Part shown: positions 1 to 10,585 of the stretch, piece after piece
How positions within the stretch are numbered: the first letter of the stretch is position 1
Layout of the letters: the number at the start of each line of letters is the position of its first letter
DNA from: Membranipora membranacea
Taxonomy: Eukaryota; Bryozoa; Gymnolaemata; Cheilostomatida; Membraniporidae
Length of the DNA stretch: 64,000 nucleotides
Assembly (NCBI GenBank): GCA_914767715.1
Contig: OU612066.1
Location: forward strand, 4,841,001 to 4,905,000
Direction of reading: 5' to 3'
Program-made: the position numbers and the translations under genes
The notes under the pieces: generated by a model
Told to the model about the DNA's origin: nothing
The model's database searches: none
The model's input: the letters and a program-made list of their open reading frames with translations, nothing else

Positions 1-381
1 TCACTCCTCCCCCCCCCAATTATTCCCAAACGGCAGCATATGCAAGCTCGTTTCTTGCAACAAAAAAGACGACGAAAGGAGCGATTTTTGAGCAGATGAA
101 TCCAAGAAAATCCTGCGTTTCGCGTCAATCCCCATTTGAATTAGCAGCGATTCTTGGGAAAGTCAGCATAGGGGATCGCCGACACTATGAGAGGTTTGTC
201 CCCCATGTCAAGAAGAGGATGCCGGGAAATATGTTAGATTGGTGCTGCATTGCTATTACTTTTGGACAATACTCTAGAAATGATAAACAGTATGAAAGCT
301 AGCAAAACTGGAAAATTGAAGTCGGCATTATCGGCTATTGTTATCGACAACACAAATTATGACCTTTAGGTGGTAATCCAC

Positions 382-561
382 ATAATGGTTGGTGTTCGCT
401 TGTAAGGTTAAATGTGTCGATGTGCACATAATTTCTAAATACAGACGCGGACATCAGATTTTGCCAACTAATCAGGTATAGATTTAATAAAATCAGAGTA
501 TCTGTGGCTGTGTGTATGATGGATCACACGCTGGTGTCACCTTGTGTATCCCTTGGCCTAC
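382..561 (+). repeat. Type A-specific 180-bp spacer segment
   Basis: Lies between AATCCAC and GGTCCAGTC. Type B has only AGTCCAGT at this point (for example 51783-51790). The segment recurs in every type A spacer (next copy 1718-1897). I see no terminal inverted repeats, target-site duplication or poly-A tail, so it does not look like a simple transposon insertion. It contains weak GTGT...ACAC inverted repeats around GTGTATGATGGATCACAC. It may be ancestral sequence lost from type B or a gain in type A. Confidence 0.85.
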
Positions 562-641
562 GGTCCAGTCTAGTGCTTAGATCACTGCTGGCACTGTCAT
601 AATCAAACAAAAGAGTAACTCACCAGAGCCCGCTACTTGCT

Positions 642-658
642 GCCAGCTTTTAGCTGGC
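642..658 (+). repeat. 7-bp hairpin in type A spacer
   Basis: GCCAGCT-TTT-AGCTGGC is a perfect 7-bp inverted repeat with a 3-base loop, conserved in all type A units. In type B the sequence is GCCAGCTTTCAACTGGC, leaving only a 5-bp stem. Function unknown. Confidence 0.75.
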
Positions 659-673
659 GTGTTCTGGCGTGTT
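654..673 (+). repeat. Two tandem copies of CTGGCGTGTT (type A)
   Basis: The 10-bp word is repeated directly and overlaps the right arm of the preceding hairpin. Type B has a single copy. A small slippage duplication or loss is the simplest explanation. Confidence 0.9.
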
Positions 674-722
674 GTACCCTGCTCTGTGAGCGCAGCGTTT
701 AGTCCGGCAGAATGCTAAACAA

Positions 723-734
723 TGAAGCTAAGCA
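723..734 (+). promoter_or_regulatory. Box A-like echo of the 5S gene in the spacer
   Basis: TGAAGCTAAGCA matches +47 to +58 of the 5S gene exactly, and GTCG follows a few bases later, as in the gene. No box C follows at the right distance. It is conserved in A and B units. It could be chance, a relic of an old 5S fragment, or a TFIIIA/TFIIIC contact point. Confidence 0.4.
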
Positions 735-995
735 CGATGTCGCGTCGAAAAGATTGTTGCCACATGGTTCATGGCATGCTACAAATGTTGAGCCCAATCC
801 CAAAAAGTCCAGCACGAATAGATGTTTCTATGAGCCATCGAACCGGGCAGGCCCTCAATCCTCAAATAAAAACAGTAGTAAAATTGGAAACTTTGACTGT
901 GATGGAGAAGAATTATATGTTTGATAATAGATGGTAGAAATTTTGAAGAATGAGAAGCATAATTTTTGTGTCAAATAAAGTAACAAGTTAAAATG

Positions 996-1012
996 AGTCT
1001 AGATGAAAGACT
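996..1012 (+). repeat. Small hairpin about 95-110 bp upstream of 5S
   Basis: AGTCT-AGATGAA-AGACT, a 5-bp perfect stem with a 7-base loop, unchanged between A and B units. Confidence 0.6.
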
Positions 1013-1016
1013 ATAA

Positions 1017-1046
1017 GCATGCAAAAGAAAAATAAGAGTTGCATGC
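1017..1046 (+). repeat. 8-bp hairpin about 60-90 bp upstream of 5S
   Basis: GCATGCAA pairs with TTGCATGC across a 14-base A-rich loop. Type B begins ACATGCAA, leaving 7 bp. Four type A units carry GCTTGCAA instead (changed bases at 6369, 9045, 17071 and 18407), which breaks one central pair. Function unknown; the stem ends 59 bp before the gene. Confidence 0.7.
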
Positions 1047-1074
1047 ACTTGTTTTGTTAATACTGCATCCAAGC

Positions 1075-1080
1075 ATAAAA
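1075..1080 (+). promoter_or_regulatory. TATA-like element at -30 of 5S copy 1
   Basis: ATAAAA occupies -30 to -25 relative to the first base of the 5S gene and recurs at the same place in nearly every unit. Many invertebrate 5S genes need a TATA-like element about 25-30 bp upstream in addition to the internal promoter. That role is inferred here from position and conservation. One unit (gene at 60510) lacks it. Confidence 0.6.
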
Positions 1081-1104
1081 CTGCCTAAATTAATCACCAT
1101 AATT

Positions 1105-1223
1105 GTCTACGGCCATATCACGTTGAAAACGCCAGTTCTCGTCCGATCACTGAAGCTAAGCAACGTCGAGCCCAGTTAGTACTTGGATGGGTGACCGCCT
1201 GGGAATACTGGGTGCTGTAGACT
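1105..1223 (+). rRNA. 5S rRNA: 5S ribosomal RNA, copy 1 (reference copy)
   Basis: The 5S RNA of the large ribosomal subunit, assembled in the nucleolus with uL18/uL5 before joining the 60S particle. The gene is 119 nt. Its first nine bases, GTCTACGGC, pair with GCTGTAGAC near the 3' end to make helix I, with one G-U pair. Helix II forms between about +15 to +21 and +57 to +64, with a bulged C63. The internal RNA polymerase III promoter is visible: box A around +49 to +64 (AAGCTAAGCAACGTCG), an intermediate element near +67 to +72, and box C around +80 to +97 (TGGATGGGTGACCGCCTG), the TFIIIA-binding region. The T run at the 3' end terminates transcription. Start and end follow the helix I pairing; the mature end could differ by one or two U residues. 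Confidence 0.98.
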
Positions 1224-1226
1224 TTT
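1223..1226 (+). terminator. RNA polymerase III oligo-T terminator of 5S copy 1
   Basis: TTTT directly overlaps the 3' end of the gene, the usual Pol III stop signal, and is present behind every 5S copy in the window. Confidence 0.85.
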
Positions 1227-1231
1227 GATTA

Positions 1232-1243
1232 TTTTCCGTTTTT
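1232..1243 (+). terminator. Back-up oligo-T clusters after 5S copy 1
   Basis: A TTTT at 1232-1235 and a TTTTT at 1239-1243 follow within 20 bp of the primary terminator and are conserved in both unit types. They are well placed to catch read-through polymerase III. Confidence 0.5.
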
Positions 1244-1320
1244 GCAACTTAAAGTCATGTTACATTCTTTGCCCTACCATCAATATGAGCTGCTTGAAGT
1301 GAATTTTTTTGGGCTCAGTA

Positions 1321-1353
1321 CCCCCCCCCCTTCCTCACTCCTCCCCCCCCCCC
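1321..1353 (+). repeat. Type A double poly-C tract
   Basis: C10, then TTCCTCACTCCT, then C11, starting about 98 bp downstream of the 5S gene. On the - strand this is two long G runs. Run lengths vary among units: C14/C12 in the third spacer, C15/C11 near 29.4 kb and C17/C11 near 33.4 kb. This accounts for most of the unit-length variation and indicates replication slippage or homopolymer miscalling. Confidence 0.95.
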
Positions 1354-2440
1354 AATTATTCCCAAACGGCAGCATATGCAAGCTCGTTTCTTGCAACAAA
1401 AAAGACGACGAAAAGAGCGATTTTTGAGCAGATGAATCCAAGAAAATCCTGCGTTTCGCGTCAATCCCCATTTGAATTAGCAGCGATTCTTGGGAAAGTC
1501 AGCATAGGGGATCGCCGACACTATGAGAGGTTTGTCCCCCATGTCAAGAAGAGGATGCCGGGAAATATGTTAGATTGGTGCTGCATTGCTATTACTTTTG
1601 GACAATACTCTAGAAATGATAAACAGTATGAAAGCTAGCAAAACTGGAAAATTGAAGTCGGCATTATCGGCTATTGTTATCGACAACACAAATTATGACC
1701 TTTAGGTGGTAATCCACATAATGGTTGGTGTTCGCTTGTAAGGTTAAATGTGTCGATGTGCACATAATTTCTAAATACAGACGCGGACATCAGATTTTGC
1801 CAACTAATCAGGTATAGATTTAATAAAATCAGAGTATCTGTGGCTGTGTGTATGATGGATCACACGCTGGTGTCACCTTGTGTATCCCTTGGCCTACGGT
1901 CCAGTCTAGTGCTTAGATCACTGCTGGCACTGTCATAATCAAACAAAAGAGTAACTCACCAGAGCCCGCTACTTGCTGCCAGCTTTTAGCTGGCGTGTTC
2001 TGGCGTGTTGTACCCTGCTCTGTGAGCGCAGCGTTTAGTCCGGCAGAATGCTAAACAATGAAGCTAAGCACGATGTCGCATCGAAAAGATTGTTGCCACA
2101 TGGTTCATGGCATGCTACAAATGTTGAGCCCAATCCCAAAAAGTCCAGCACGAATAGATGTTTCTATGAGCCATCGAACCGGGCAGGCCCTCAATCCTCA
2201 AATAAAAACAGTAGTAAAATTGGAAACTTTGACTGTGATGGAGAAGAATTATATGTTTGATAATAGATGGTAGAAATTTTGAAGAATGAGAAGCATAATT
2301 TTTGTGTCAAATAAAGTAACAAGTTAAAATGAGTCTAGATGAAAGACTATAAGCATGCAAAAGAAAAATAAGAGTTGCATGCACTTGTTTTGTTAATACT
2401 GCATCCAAGCATAAAACTGCCTAAATTAATCACCATAATT

Positions 2441-2559
2441 GTCTACGGCCATATCACGTTGAAAACGCCAGTTCTCGTCCGATCACTGAAGCTAAGCAAC
2501 GTCGAGCCCAGTTAGTACTTGGATGGGTGACCGCCTGGGAATACTGGGTGCTGTAGACT
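2441..2559 (+). rRNA. 5S rRNA: 5S ribosomal RNA, copy 2
   Basis: 119 nt, no difference from copy 1 seen. It lies 1336 bp after copy 1. The spacer upstream has a private G-to-A change at 2080. Confidence 0.98.
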
Positions 2560-3776
2560 TTTGATTATTTTCCGTTTTTGCAACTTAAAGTCATGTTACA
2601 TTCTTTGCCCTACCATCAATATGAGCTGCTTGAAGTGAATTTTTTTGGGCTCAGTACCCCCCCCCCTTCCTCACTCCTCCCCCCCCCCCAATTATTCCCA
2701 AACGGCAGCATATGCAAGCTCGTTTCTTGCAACAAAAAAGACGACGAAAAGAGCGATTTTTGAGCAGATGAATCCAAGAAAATCCTGCGTTTCGCGTCAA
2801 TCCCCATTTGAATTAGCAGCGATTCTTGGGAAAGTCAGCATAGGGGATCGCCGACACTATGAGAGGTTTGTCCCCCATGTCAAGAAGAGGATGCCGGGAA
2901 ATATGTTAGATTGGTGCTGCATTGCTATTACTTTTGGACAATACTCTAGAAATGATAAACAGTATGAAAGCTAGCAAAACTGGAAAATTGAAGTCGGCAT
3001 TATCGGCTATTGTTATCGACAACACAAATTATGACCTTTAGGTGGTAATCCACATAATGGTTGGTGTTCGCTTGTAAGGTTAAATGTGTCGATGTGCACA
3101 TAATTTCTAAATACAGACGCGGACATCAGATTTTGCCAACTAATCAGGTATAGATTTAATAAAATCAGAGTATCTGTGGCTGTGTGTATGATGGATCACA
3201 CGCTGGTGTCACCTTGTGTATCCCTTGGCCTACGGTCCAGTCTAGTGCTTAGATCACTGCTGGCACTGTCATAATCAAACAAAAGAGTAACTCACCAGAG
3301 CCCGCTACTTGCTGCCAGCTTTTAGCTGGCGTGTTCTGGCGTGTTGTACCCTGCTCTGTGAGCGCAGCGTTTAGTCCGGCAGAATGCTAAACAATGAAGC
3401 TAAGCACGATGTCGCGTCGAAAAGATTGTTGCCACATGGTTCATGGCATGCTACAAATGTTGAGCCCAATCCCAAAAAGTCCAGCACGAATAGATGTTTC
3501 TATGAGCCATCGAACCGGGCAGGCCCTCAATCCTCAAATAAAAACAGTAGTAAAATTGGAAACTTTGACTGTGATGGAGAAGAATTATATGTTTGATAAT
3601 AGATGGTAGAAATTTTGAAGAATGAGAAGCATAATTTTTGTGTCAAATAAAGTAACAAGTTAAAATGAGTCTAGATGAAAGACTATAAGCATGCAAAAGA
3701 AAAATAAGAGTTGCATGCACTTGTTTTGTTAATACTGCATCCAAGCATAAAACTGCCTAAATTAATCACCATAATT

Positions 3777-3895
3777 GTCTACGGCCATATCACGTTGAAA
3801 ACGCCAGTTCTCGTCCGATCACTGAAGCTAAGCAACGTCGAGCCCAGTTAGTACTTGGATGGGTGACCGCCTGGGAATACTGGGTGCTGTAGACT
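3777..3895 (+). rRNA. 5S rRNA: 5S ribosomal RNA, copy 3
   Basis: 119 nt, reference sequence. It lies 1336 bp after copy 2. The spacer downstream has a private T-to-G change at 3940 and longer C runs (14 and 12). Confidence 0.98.
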
Positions 3896-5117
3896 TTTGA
3901 TTATTTTCCGTTTTTGCAACTTAAAGTCATGTTACATTCGTTGCCCTACCATCAATATGAGCTGCTTGAAGTGAATTTTTTTGGGCTCAGTACCCCCCCC
4001 CCCCCCTTCCTCACTCCTCCCCCCCCCCCCAATTATTCCCAAACGGCAGCATATGCAAGCTCGTTTCTTGCAACAAAAAAGACGACGAAAAGAGCGATTT
4101 TTGAGCAGATGAATCCAAGAAAATCCTGCGTTTCGCGTCAATCCCCATTTGAATTAGCAGCGATTCTTGGGAAAGTCAGCATAGGGGATCGCCGACACTA
4201 TGAGAGGTTTGTCCCCCATGTCAAGAAGAGGATGCCGGGAAATATGTTAGATTGGTGCTGCATTGCTATTACTTTTGGACAATACTCTAGAAATGATAAA
4301 CAGTATGAAAGCTAGCAAAACTGGAAAATTGAAGTCGGCATTATCGGCTATTGTTATCGACAACACAAATTATGACCTTTAGGTGGTAATCCACATAATG
4401 GTTGGTGTTCGCTTGTAAGGTTAAATGTGTCGATGTGCACATAATTTCTAAATACAGACGCGGACATCAGATTTTGCCAACTAATCAGGTATAGATTTAA
4501 TAAAATCAGAGTATCTGTGGCTGTGTGTATGATGGATCACACGCTGGTGTCACCTTGTGTATCCCTTGGCCTACGGTCCAGTCTAGTGCTTAGATCACTG
4601 CTGGCACTGTCATAATCAAACAAAAGAGTAACTCACCAGAGCCCGCTACTTGCTGCCAGCTTTTAGCTGGCGTGTTCTGGCGTGTTGTACCCTGCTCTGT
4701 GAGCGCAGCGTTTAGTCCGGCAGAATGCTAAACAATGAAGCTAAGCACGATGTCGCGTCGAAAAGATTGTTGCCACATGGTTCATGGCATGCTACAAATG
4801 TTGAGCCCAATCCCAAAAAGTCCAGCACGAATAGATGTTTCTATGAGCCATCGAACCGGGCAGGCCCTCAATCCTCAAATAAAAACAGTAGTAAAATTGG
4901 AAACTTTGACTGTGATGGAGAAGAATTATATGTTTGATAATAGATGGTAGAAATTTTGAAGAATGAGAAGCATAATTTTTGTGTCAAATAAAGTAACAAG
5001 TTAAAATGAGTCTAGATGAAAGACTATAAGCATGCAAAAGAAAAATAAGAGTTGCATGCACTTGTTTTGTTAATACTGCATCCAAGCATAAAACTGCCTA
5101 AATTAATCACCATAATT

Positions 5118-5236
5118 GTCTACGGCCATATCACGTTGAAAACGCCAGTTCTCGTCCGATCACTGAAGCTAAGCAACGTCGAGCCCAGTTAGTACTTGGA
5201 TGGGTGACCGCCTGGGAATACTGGGTGCTGTAGACT
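5118..5236 (+). rRNA. 5S rRNA: 5S ribosomal RNA, copy 4
   Basis: 119 nt, reference sequence. It lies 1341 bp after copy 3; the extra 5 bp are in the C tract. Confidence 0.98.
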
Positions 5237-6454
5237 TTTGATTATTTTCCGTTTTTGCAACTTAAAGTCATGTTACATTCTTTGCCCTACCATCAATATG
5301 AGCTGCTTGAAGTGAATTTTTTTGGGCTCAGTACCCCCCCCCCCTTCCTCACTCCTCCCCCCCCCCCAATTATTCCCAAACGGCAGCATATGCAAGCTCG
5401 TTTCTTGCAACAAAAAAGACGACGAAAAGAGCGATTTTTGAGCAGATGAATCCAAGAAAATCCTGCGTTTCGCGTCAATCCCCATTTGAATTAGCAGCGA
5501 TTCTTGGGAAAGTCAGCATAGGGGATCGCCGACACTATGAGAGGTTTGTCCCCCATGTCAAGAAGAGGATGCCGGGAAATATGTTAGATTGGTGCTGCAT
5601 TGCTATTACTTTTGGACAATACTCTAGAAATGATAAACAGTATGAAAGCTAGCAAAACTGGAAAATTGAAGTCGGCATTATCGGCTATTGTTATCGACAA
5701 CACAAATTATGACCTTTAGGTGGTAATCCACATAATGGTTGGTGTTCGCTTGTAAGGTTAAATGTGTCGATGTGCACATAATTTCTAAATACAGACGCGG
5801 ACATCAGATTTTGCCAACTAATCAGGTATAGATTTAATAAAATCAGAGTATCTGTGGCTGTGTGTATGATGGATCACACGCTGGTGTCACCTTGTGTATC
5901 CCTTGGCCTACGGTCCAGTCTAGTGCTTAGATCACTGCTGGCACTGTCATAATCAAACAAAAGAGTAACTCACCAGAGCCCGCTACTTGCTGCCAGCTTT
6001 TAGCTGGCGTGTTCTGGCGTGTTGTACCCTGCTCTGTGAGCGCAGCGTTTAGTCCGGCAGAATGCTAAACAATGAAGCTAAGCACGATGTCGCGTCGAAA
6101 AGATTGTTGCCACATGGTTCATGGCATGCTACAAATGTTGAGCCCAATCCCAAAAAGTCCAGCACGAATAGATGTTTCTATGAGCCATCGAACCGGGCAG
6201 GCCCTCAATCCTCAAATAAAAACAGTAGTAAAATTGGAAACTTTGACTGTGATGGAGAAGAATTATATGTTTGATAATAGATGGTAGAAATTTTGAAGAA
6301 TGAGAAGCATAATTTTTGTGTCAAATAAAGTAACAAGTTAAAATGAGTCTAGATGAAAGACTATAAGCTTGCAAAAGAAAAATAAGAGTTGCATGCACTT
6401 GTTTTGTTAATACTGCATCCAAGCATAAAACTGCCTAAATTAATCACCATAATT

Positions 6455-6573
6455 GTCTACGGCCATATCACGTTGAAAACGCCAGTTCTCGTCCGATCAC
6501 TGAAGCTAAGCAACGTCGAGCCCAGTTAGTACTTGGATGGGTGACCGCCTGGGAATACTGGGTGCTGTAGACT
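6455..6573 (+). rRNA. 5S rRNA: 5S ribosomal RNA, copy 5
   Basis: 119 nt, reference sequence, spacing 1337 bp. The upstream hairpin has the GCTTGCAA variant (6369). Confidence 0.98.
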
Positions 6574-7793
6574 TTTGATTATTTTCCGTTTTTGCAACTT
6601 AAAGTCATGTTACATTCTTTGCCCTACCATCAATATGAGCTGCTTGAAGTGAATTTTTTTGGGCTCAGTACCCCCCCCCCCCTTCCTCACTCCTCCCCCC
6701 CCCCCCAATTATTCCCAAACGGCAGCATATGCAAGCTCGTTTCTTGCAACAAAAAAGACGACGAAAAGAGCGATTTTTGAGCAGATGAATCCAAGAAAAT
6801 CCTGCGTTTCGCGTCAATCCCCATTTGAATTAGCAGCGATTCTTGGGAAAGTCAGCATAGGGGATCGCCGACACTATGAGAGGTTTGTCCCCCATGTCAA
6901 GAAGAGGATGCCGGGAAATATGTTAGATTGGTGCTGCATTGCTATTACTTTTGGACAATACTCTAGAAATGATAAACAGTATGAAAGCTAGCAAAACTGG
7001 AAAATTGAAGTCGGCATTATCGGCTATTGTTATCGACAACACAAATTATGACCTTTAGGTGGTAATCCACATAATGGTTGGTGTTCGCTTGTAAGGTTAA
7101 ATGTGTCGATGTGCACATAATTTCTAAATACAGACGCGGACATCAGATTTTGCCAACTAATCAGGTATAGATTTAATAAAATCAGAGTATCTGTGGCTGT
7201 GTGTATGATGGATCACACGCTGGTGTCACCTTGTGTATCCCTTGGCCTACGGTCCAGTCTAGTGCTTAGATCACTGCTGGCACTGTCATAATCAAACAAA
7301 AGAGTAACTCACCAGAGCCCGCTACTTGCTGCCAGCTTTTAGCTGGCGTGTTCTGGCGTGTTGTACCCTGCTCTGTGAGCGCAGCGTTTAGTCCGGCAGA
7401 ATGCTAAACAATGAAGCTAAGCACGATGTCGCGTCGAAAAGATTGTTGCCACATGGTTCATGGCATGCTACAAATGTTGAGCCCAATCCCAAAAAGTCCA
7501 GCACGAATAGATGTTTCTATGAGCCATCGAACCGGGCAGGCCCTCAATCCTCAAATAAAAACAGTAGTAAAATTGGAAACTTTGACTGTGATGGAGAAGA
7601 ATTATATGTTTGATAATAGATGGTAGAAATTTTGAAGAATGAGAAGCATAATTTTTGTGTCAAATAAAGTAACAAGTTAAAATGAGTCTAGATGAAAGAC
7701 TATAAGCATGCAAAAGAAAAATAAGAGTTGCATGCACTTGTTTTGTTAATACTGCATCCAAGCATAAAACTGCCTAAATTAATCACCATAATT

Positions 7794-7912
7794 GTCTACG
7801 GCCATATCACGTTGAAAACGCCAGTTCTCGTCCGATCACTGAAGCTAAGCAACGTCGAGCCCAGTTAGTACTTGGATGGGTGACCGCCTGGGAATACTGG
7901 GTGCTGTAGACT
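7794..7912 (+). rRNA. 5S rRNA: 5S ribosomal RNA, copy 6
   Basis: 119 nt, reference sequence, spacing 1339 bp. Confidence 0.98.
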
Positions 7913-9130
7913 TTTGATTATTTTCCGTTTTTGCAACTTAAAGTCATGTTACATTCTTTGCCCTACCATCAATATGAGCTGCTTGAAGTGAATTTTTTTG
8001 GGCTCAGTACCCCCCCCCCCCTTCCTCACTCCTCCCCCCCCCCAATTATTCCCAAACGGCAGCATATGCAAGCTCGTTTCTTGCAACAAAAAAGACGACG
8101 AAAAGAGCGATTTTTGAGCAGATGAATCCAAGAAAATCCTGCGTTTCGCGTCAATCCCCATTTGAATTAGCAGCGATTCTTGGGAAAGTCAGCATAGGGG
8201 ATCGCCGACACTATGAGAGGTTTGTCCCCCATGTCAAGAAGAGGATGCCGGGAAATATGTTAGATTGGTGCTGCATTGCTATTACTTTTGGACAATACTC
8301 TAGAAATGATAAACAGTATGAAAGCTAGCAAAACTGGAAAATTGAAGTCGGCATTATCGGCTATTGTTATCGACAACACAAATTATGACCTTTAGGTGGT
8401 AATCCACATAATGGTTGGTGTTCGCTTGTAAGGTTAAATGTGTCGATGTGCACATAATTTCTAAATACAGACGCGGACATCAGATTTTGCCAACTAATCA
8501 GGTATAGATTTAATAAAATCAGAGTATCTGTGGCTGTGTGTATGATGGATCACACGCTGGTGTCACCTTGTGTATCCCTTGGCCTACGGTCCAGTCTAGT
8601 GCTTAGATCACTGCTGGCACTGTCATAATCAAACAAAAGAGTAACTCACCAGAGCCCGCTACTTGCTGCCAGCTTTTAGCTGGCGTGTTCTGGCGTGTTG
8701 TACCCTGCTCTGTGAGCGCAGCGTTTAGTCCGGCAGAATGCTAAACAATGAAGCTAAGCACGATGTCGCGTCGAAAAGATTGTTGCCACATGGTTCATGG
8801 CATGCTACAAATGTTGAGCCCAATCCCAAAATGTCCAGCACGAATAGATGTTTCTATGAGCCATCGAACCGGGCAGGCCCTCAATCCTCAAATAAAAACA
8901 GTAGTAAAATTGGAAACTTTGACTGTGATGGAGAAGAATTATATGTTTGATAATAGATGGTAGAAATTTTGAAGAATGAGAAGCATAATTTTTGTGTCAA
9001 ATAAAGTAACAAGTTAAAATGAGTCTAGATGAAAGACTATAAGCTTGCAAAAGAAAAATAAGAGTTGCATGCACTTGTTTTGTTAATACTGCATCCAAGC
9101 ATAAAACTGCCTAAATTAATCACCATAATT

Positions 9131-9249
9131 GTCTACGGCCATATCACGTTGAAAACGCCAGTTCTCGTCCGATCACTGAAGCTAAGCAACGTCGAGCCCA
9201 GTTAGTACTTGGATGGGTGACCGCCTGGGAATACTGGGTGCTGTAGACT
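9131..9249 (+). rRNA. 5S rRNA: 5S ribosomal RNA, copy 7
   Basis: 119 nt, reference sequence, spacing 1337 bp. Its upstream spacer carries the linked variants T8832 and T9045 shared with copies 13 and 14. Confidence 0.98.
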
Positions 9250-10466
9250 TTTGATTATTTTCCGTTTTTGCAACTTAAAGTCATGTTACATTCTTTGCCC
9301 TACCATCAATATGAGCTGCTTGAAGTGAATTTTTTTGGGCTCAGTACCCCCCCCCCTTCCTCACTCCTCCCCCCCCCCCAATTATTCCCAAACGGCAGCA
9401 TATGCAAGCTCGTTTCTTGCAACAAAAAAGACGACGAAAAGAGCGATTTTTGAGCAGATGAATCCAAGAAAATCCTGCGTTTCGCGTCAATCCCCATTTG
9501 AATTAGCAGCGATTCTTGGGAAAGTCAGCATAGGGGATCGCCGACACTATGAGAGGTTTGTCCCCCATGTCAAGAAGAGGATGCCGGGAAATATGTTAGA
9601 TTGGTGCTGCATTGCTATTACTTTTGGACAATACTCTAGAAATGATAAACAGTATGAAAGCTAGCAAAACTGGAAAATTGAAGTCGGCATTATCGGCTAT
9701 TGTTATCGACAACACAAATTATGACCTTTAGGTGGTAATCCACATAATGGTTGGTGTTCGCTTGTAAGGTTAAATGTGTCGATGTGCACATAATTTCTAA
9801 ATACAGACGCGGACATCAGATTTTGCCAACTAATCAGGTATAGATTTAATAAAATCAGAGTATCTGTGGCTGTGTGTATGATGGATCACACGCTGGTGTC
9901 ACCTTGTGTATCCCTTGGCCTACGGTCCAGTCTAGTGCTTAGATCACTGCTGGCACTGTCATAATCAAACAAAAGAGTAACTCACCAGAGCCCGCTACTT
10001 GCTGCCAGCTTTTAGCTGGCGTGTTCTGGCGTGTTGTACCCTGCTCTGTGAGCGCAGCGTTTAGTCCGGCAGAATGCTAAACAATGAAGCTAAGCACGAT
10101 GTCGCGTCGAAAAGATTGTTGCCACATGGTTCATGGCATGCTACAAATGTTGAGCCCAATCCCAAAAAGTCCAGCACGAATAGATGTTTCTATGAGCCAT
10201 CGAACCGGGCAGGCCCTCAATCCTCAAATAAAAACAGTAGTAAAATTGGAAACTTTGACTGTGATGGAGAAGAATTATATGTTTGATAATAGATGGTAGA
10301 AATTTTGAAGAATGAGAAGCATAATTTTTGTGTCAAATAAAGTAACAAGTTAAAATGAGTCTAGATGAAAGACTATAAGCATGCAAAAGAAAAATAAGAG
10401 TTGCATGCACTTGTTTTGTTAATACTGCATCCAAGCATAAAACTGCCTAAATTAATCACCATAATT

Positions 10467-10585
10467 GTCTACGGCCATATCACGTTGAAAACGCCAGTTC
10501 TCGTCCGATCACTGAAGCTAAGCAACGTCGAGCCCAGTTAGTACTTGGATGGGTGACCGCCTGGGAATACTGGGTGCTGTAGACT
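10467..10585 (+). rRNA. 5S rRNA: 5S ribosomal RNA, copy 8
   Basis: 119 nt, reference sequence, spacing 1336 bp. Confidence 0.98.

Larger units (their letters stand above)
1224..2440 (+). repeat. Representative type A intergenic spacer
   Basis: Non-transcribed spacer of about 1217 bp between copies 1 and 2, representative of all spacers up to 35549. In order it holds back-up T runs, the double C tract (1321-1353), about 360 bp with no recognisable feature, the A-specific 180-bp segment (1718-1897), a hairpin followed by a 10-bp direct duplication, a box A-like sequence, two small hairpins, and the AT-rich 5' flank with the -30 element. I found no snRNA, tRNA or histone sequence linked to the 5S gene on either strand. 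The longest open frames (about 110-132 codons) use a TTG or ATG start and cross the C tract, so their frame varies between units. Confidence 0.9.

Noticed and set aside
382-561. MITE or SINE insertion in type A
   Set aside because: No terminal inverted repeats, target-site duplication, Pol III promoter boxes or A-rich tail are visible at the ends.
832-858. tRNA-like box B on the - strand (GGTTCGATGGC) with a T run downstream
   Set aside because: No box A lies at a suitable distance and no cloverleaf can be drawn. The eight-base match is likely chance.
1242-1638. Open frames of about 60-137 codons recurring in every unit
   Set aside because: They start at TTG or arbitrary ATG codons, run through the poly-C tract and change frame with its length. 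They differ between A and B by indels that ignore the reading frame and resemble no protein family I recognise. They are spacer shadows.
1224-2440. U1-U6 snRNA or histone gene linked to 5S, as in some invertebrates
   Set aside because: I looked for the conserved 5' ends and core motifs of the snRNAs and for histone-like translations on both strands and found none.
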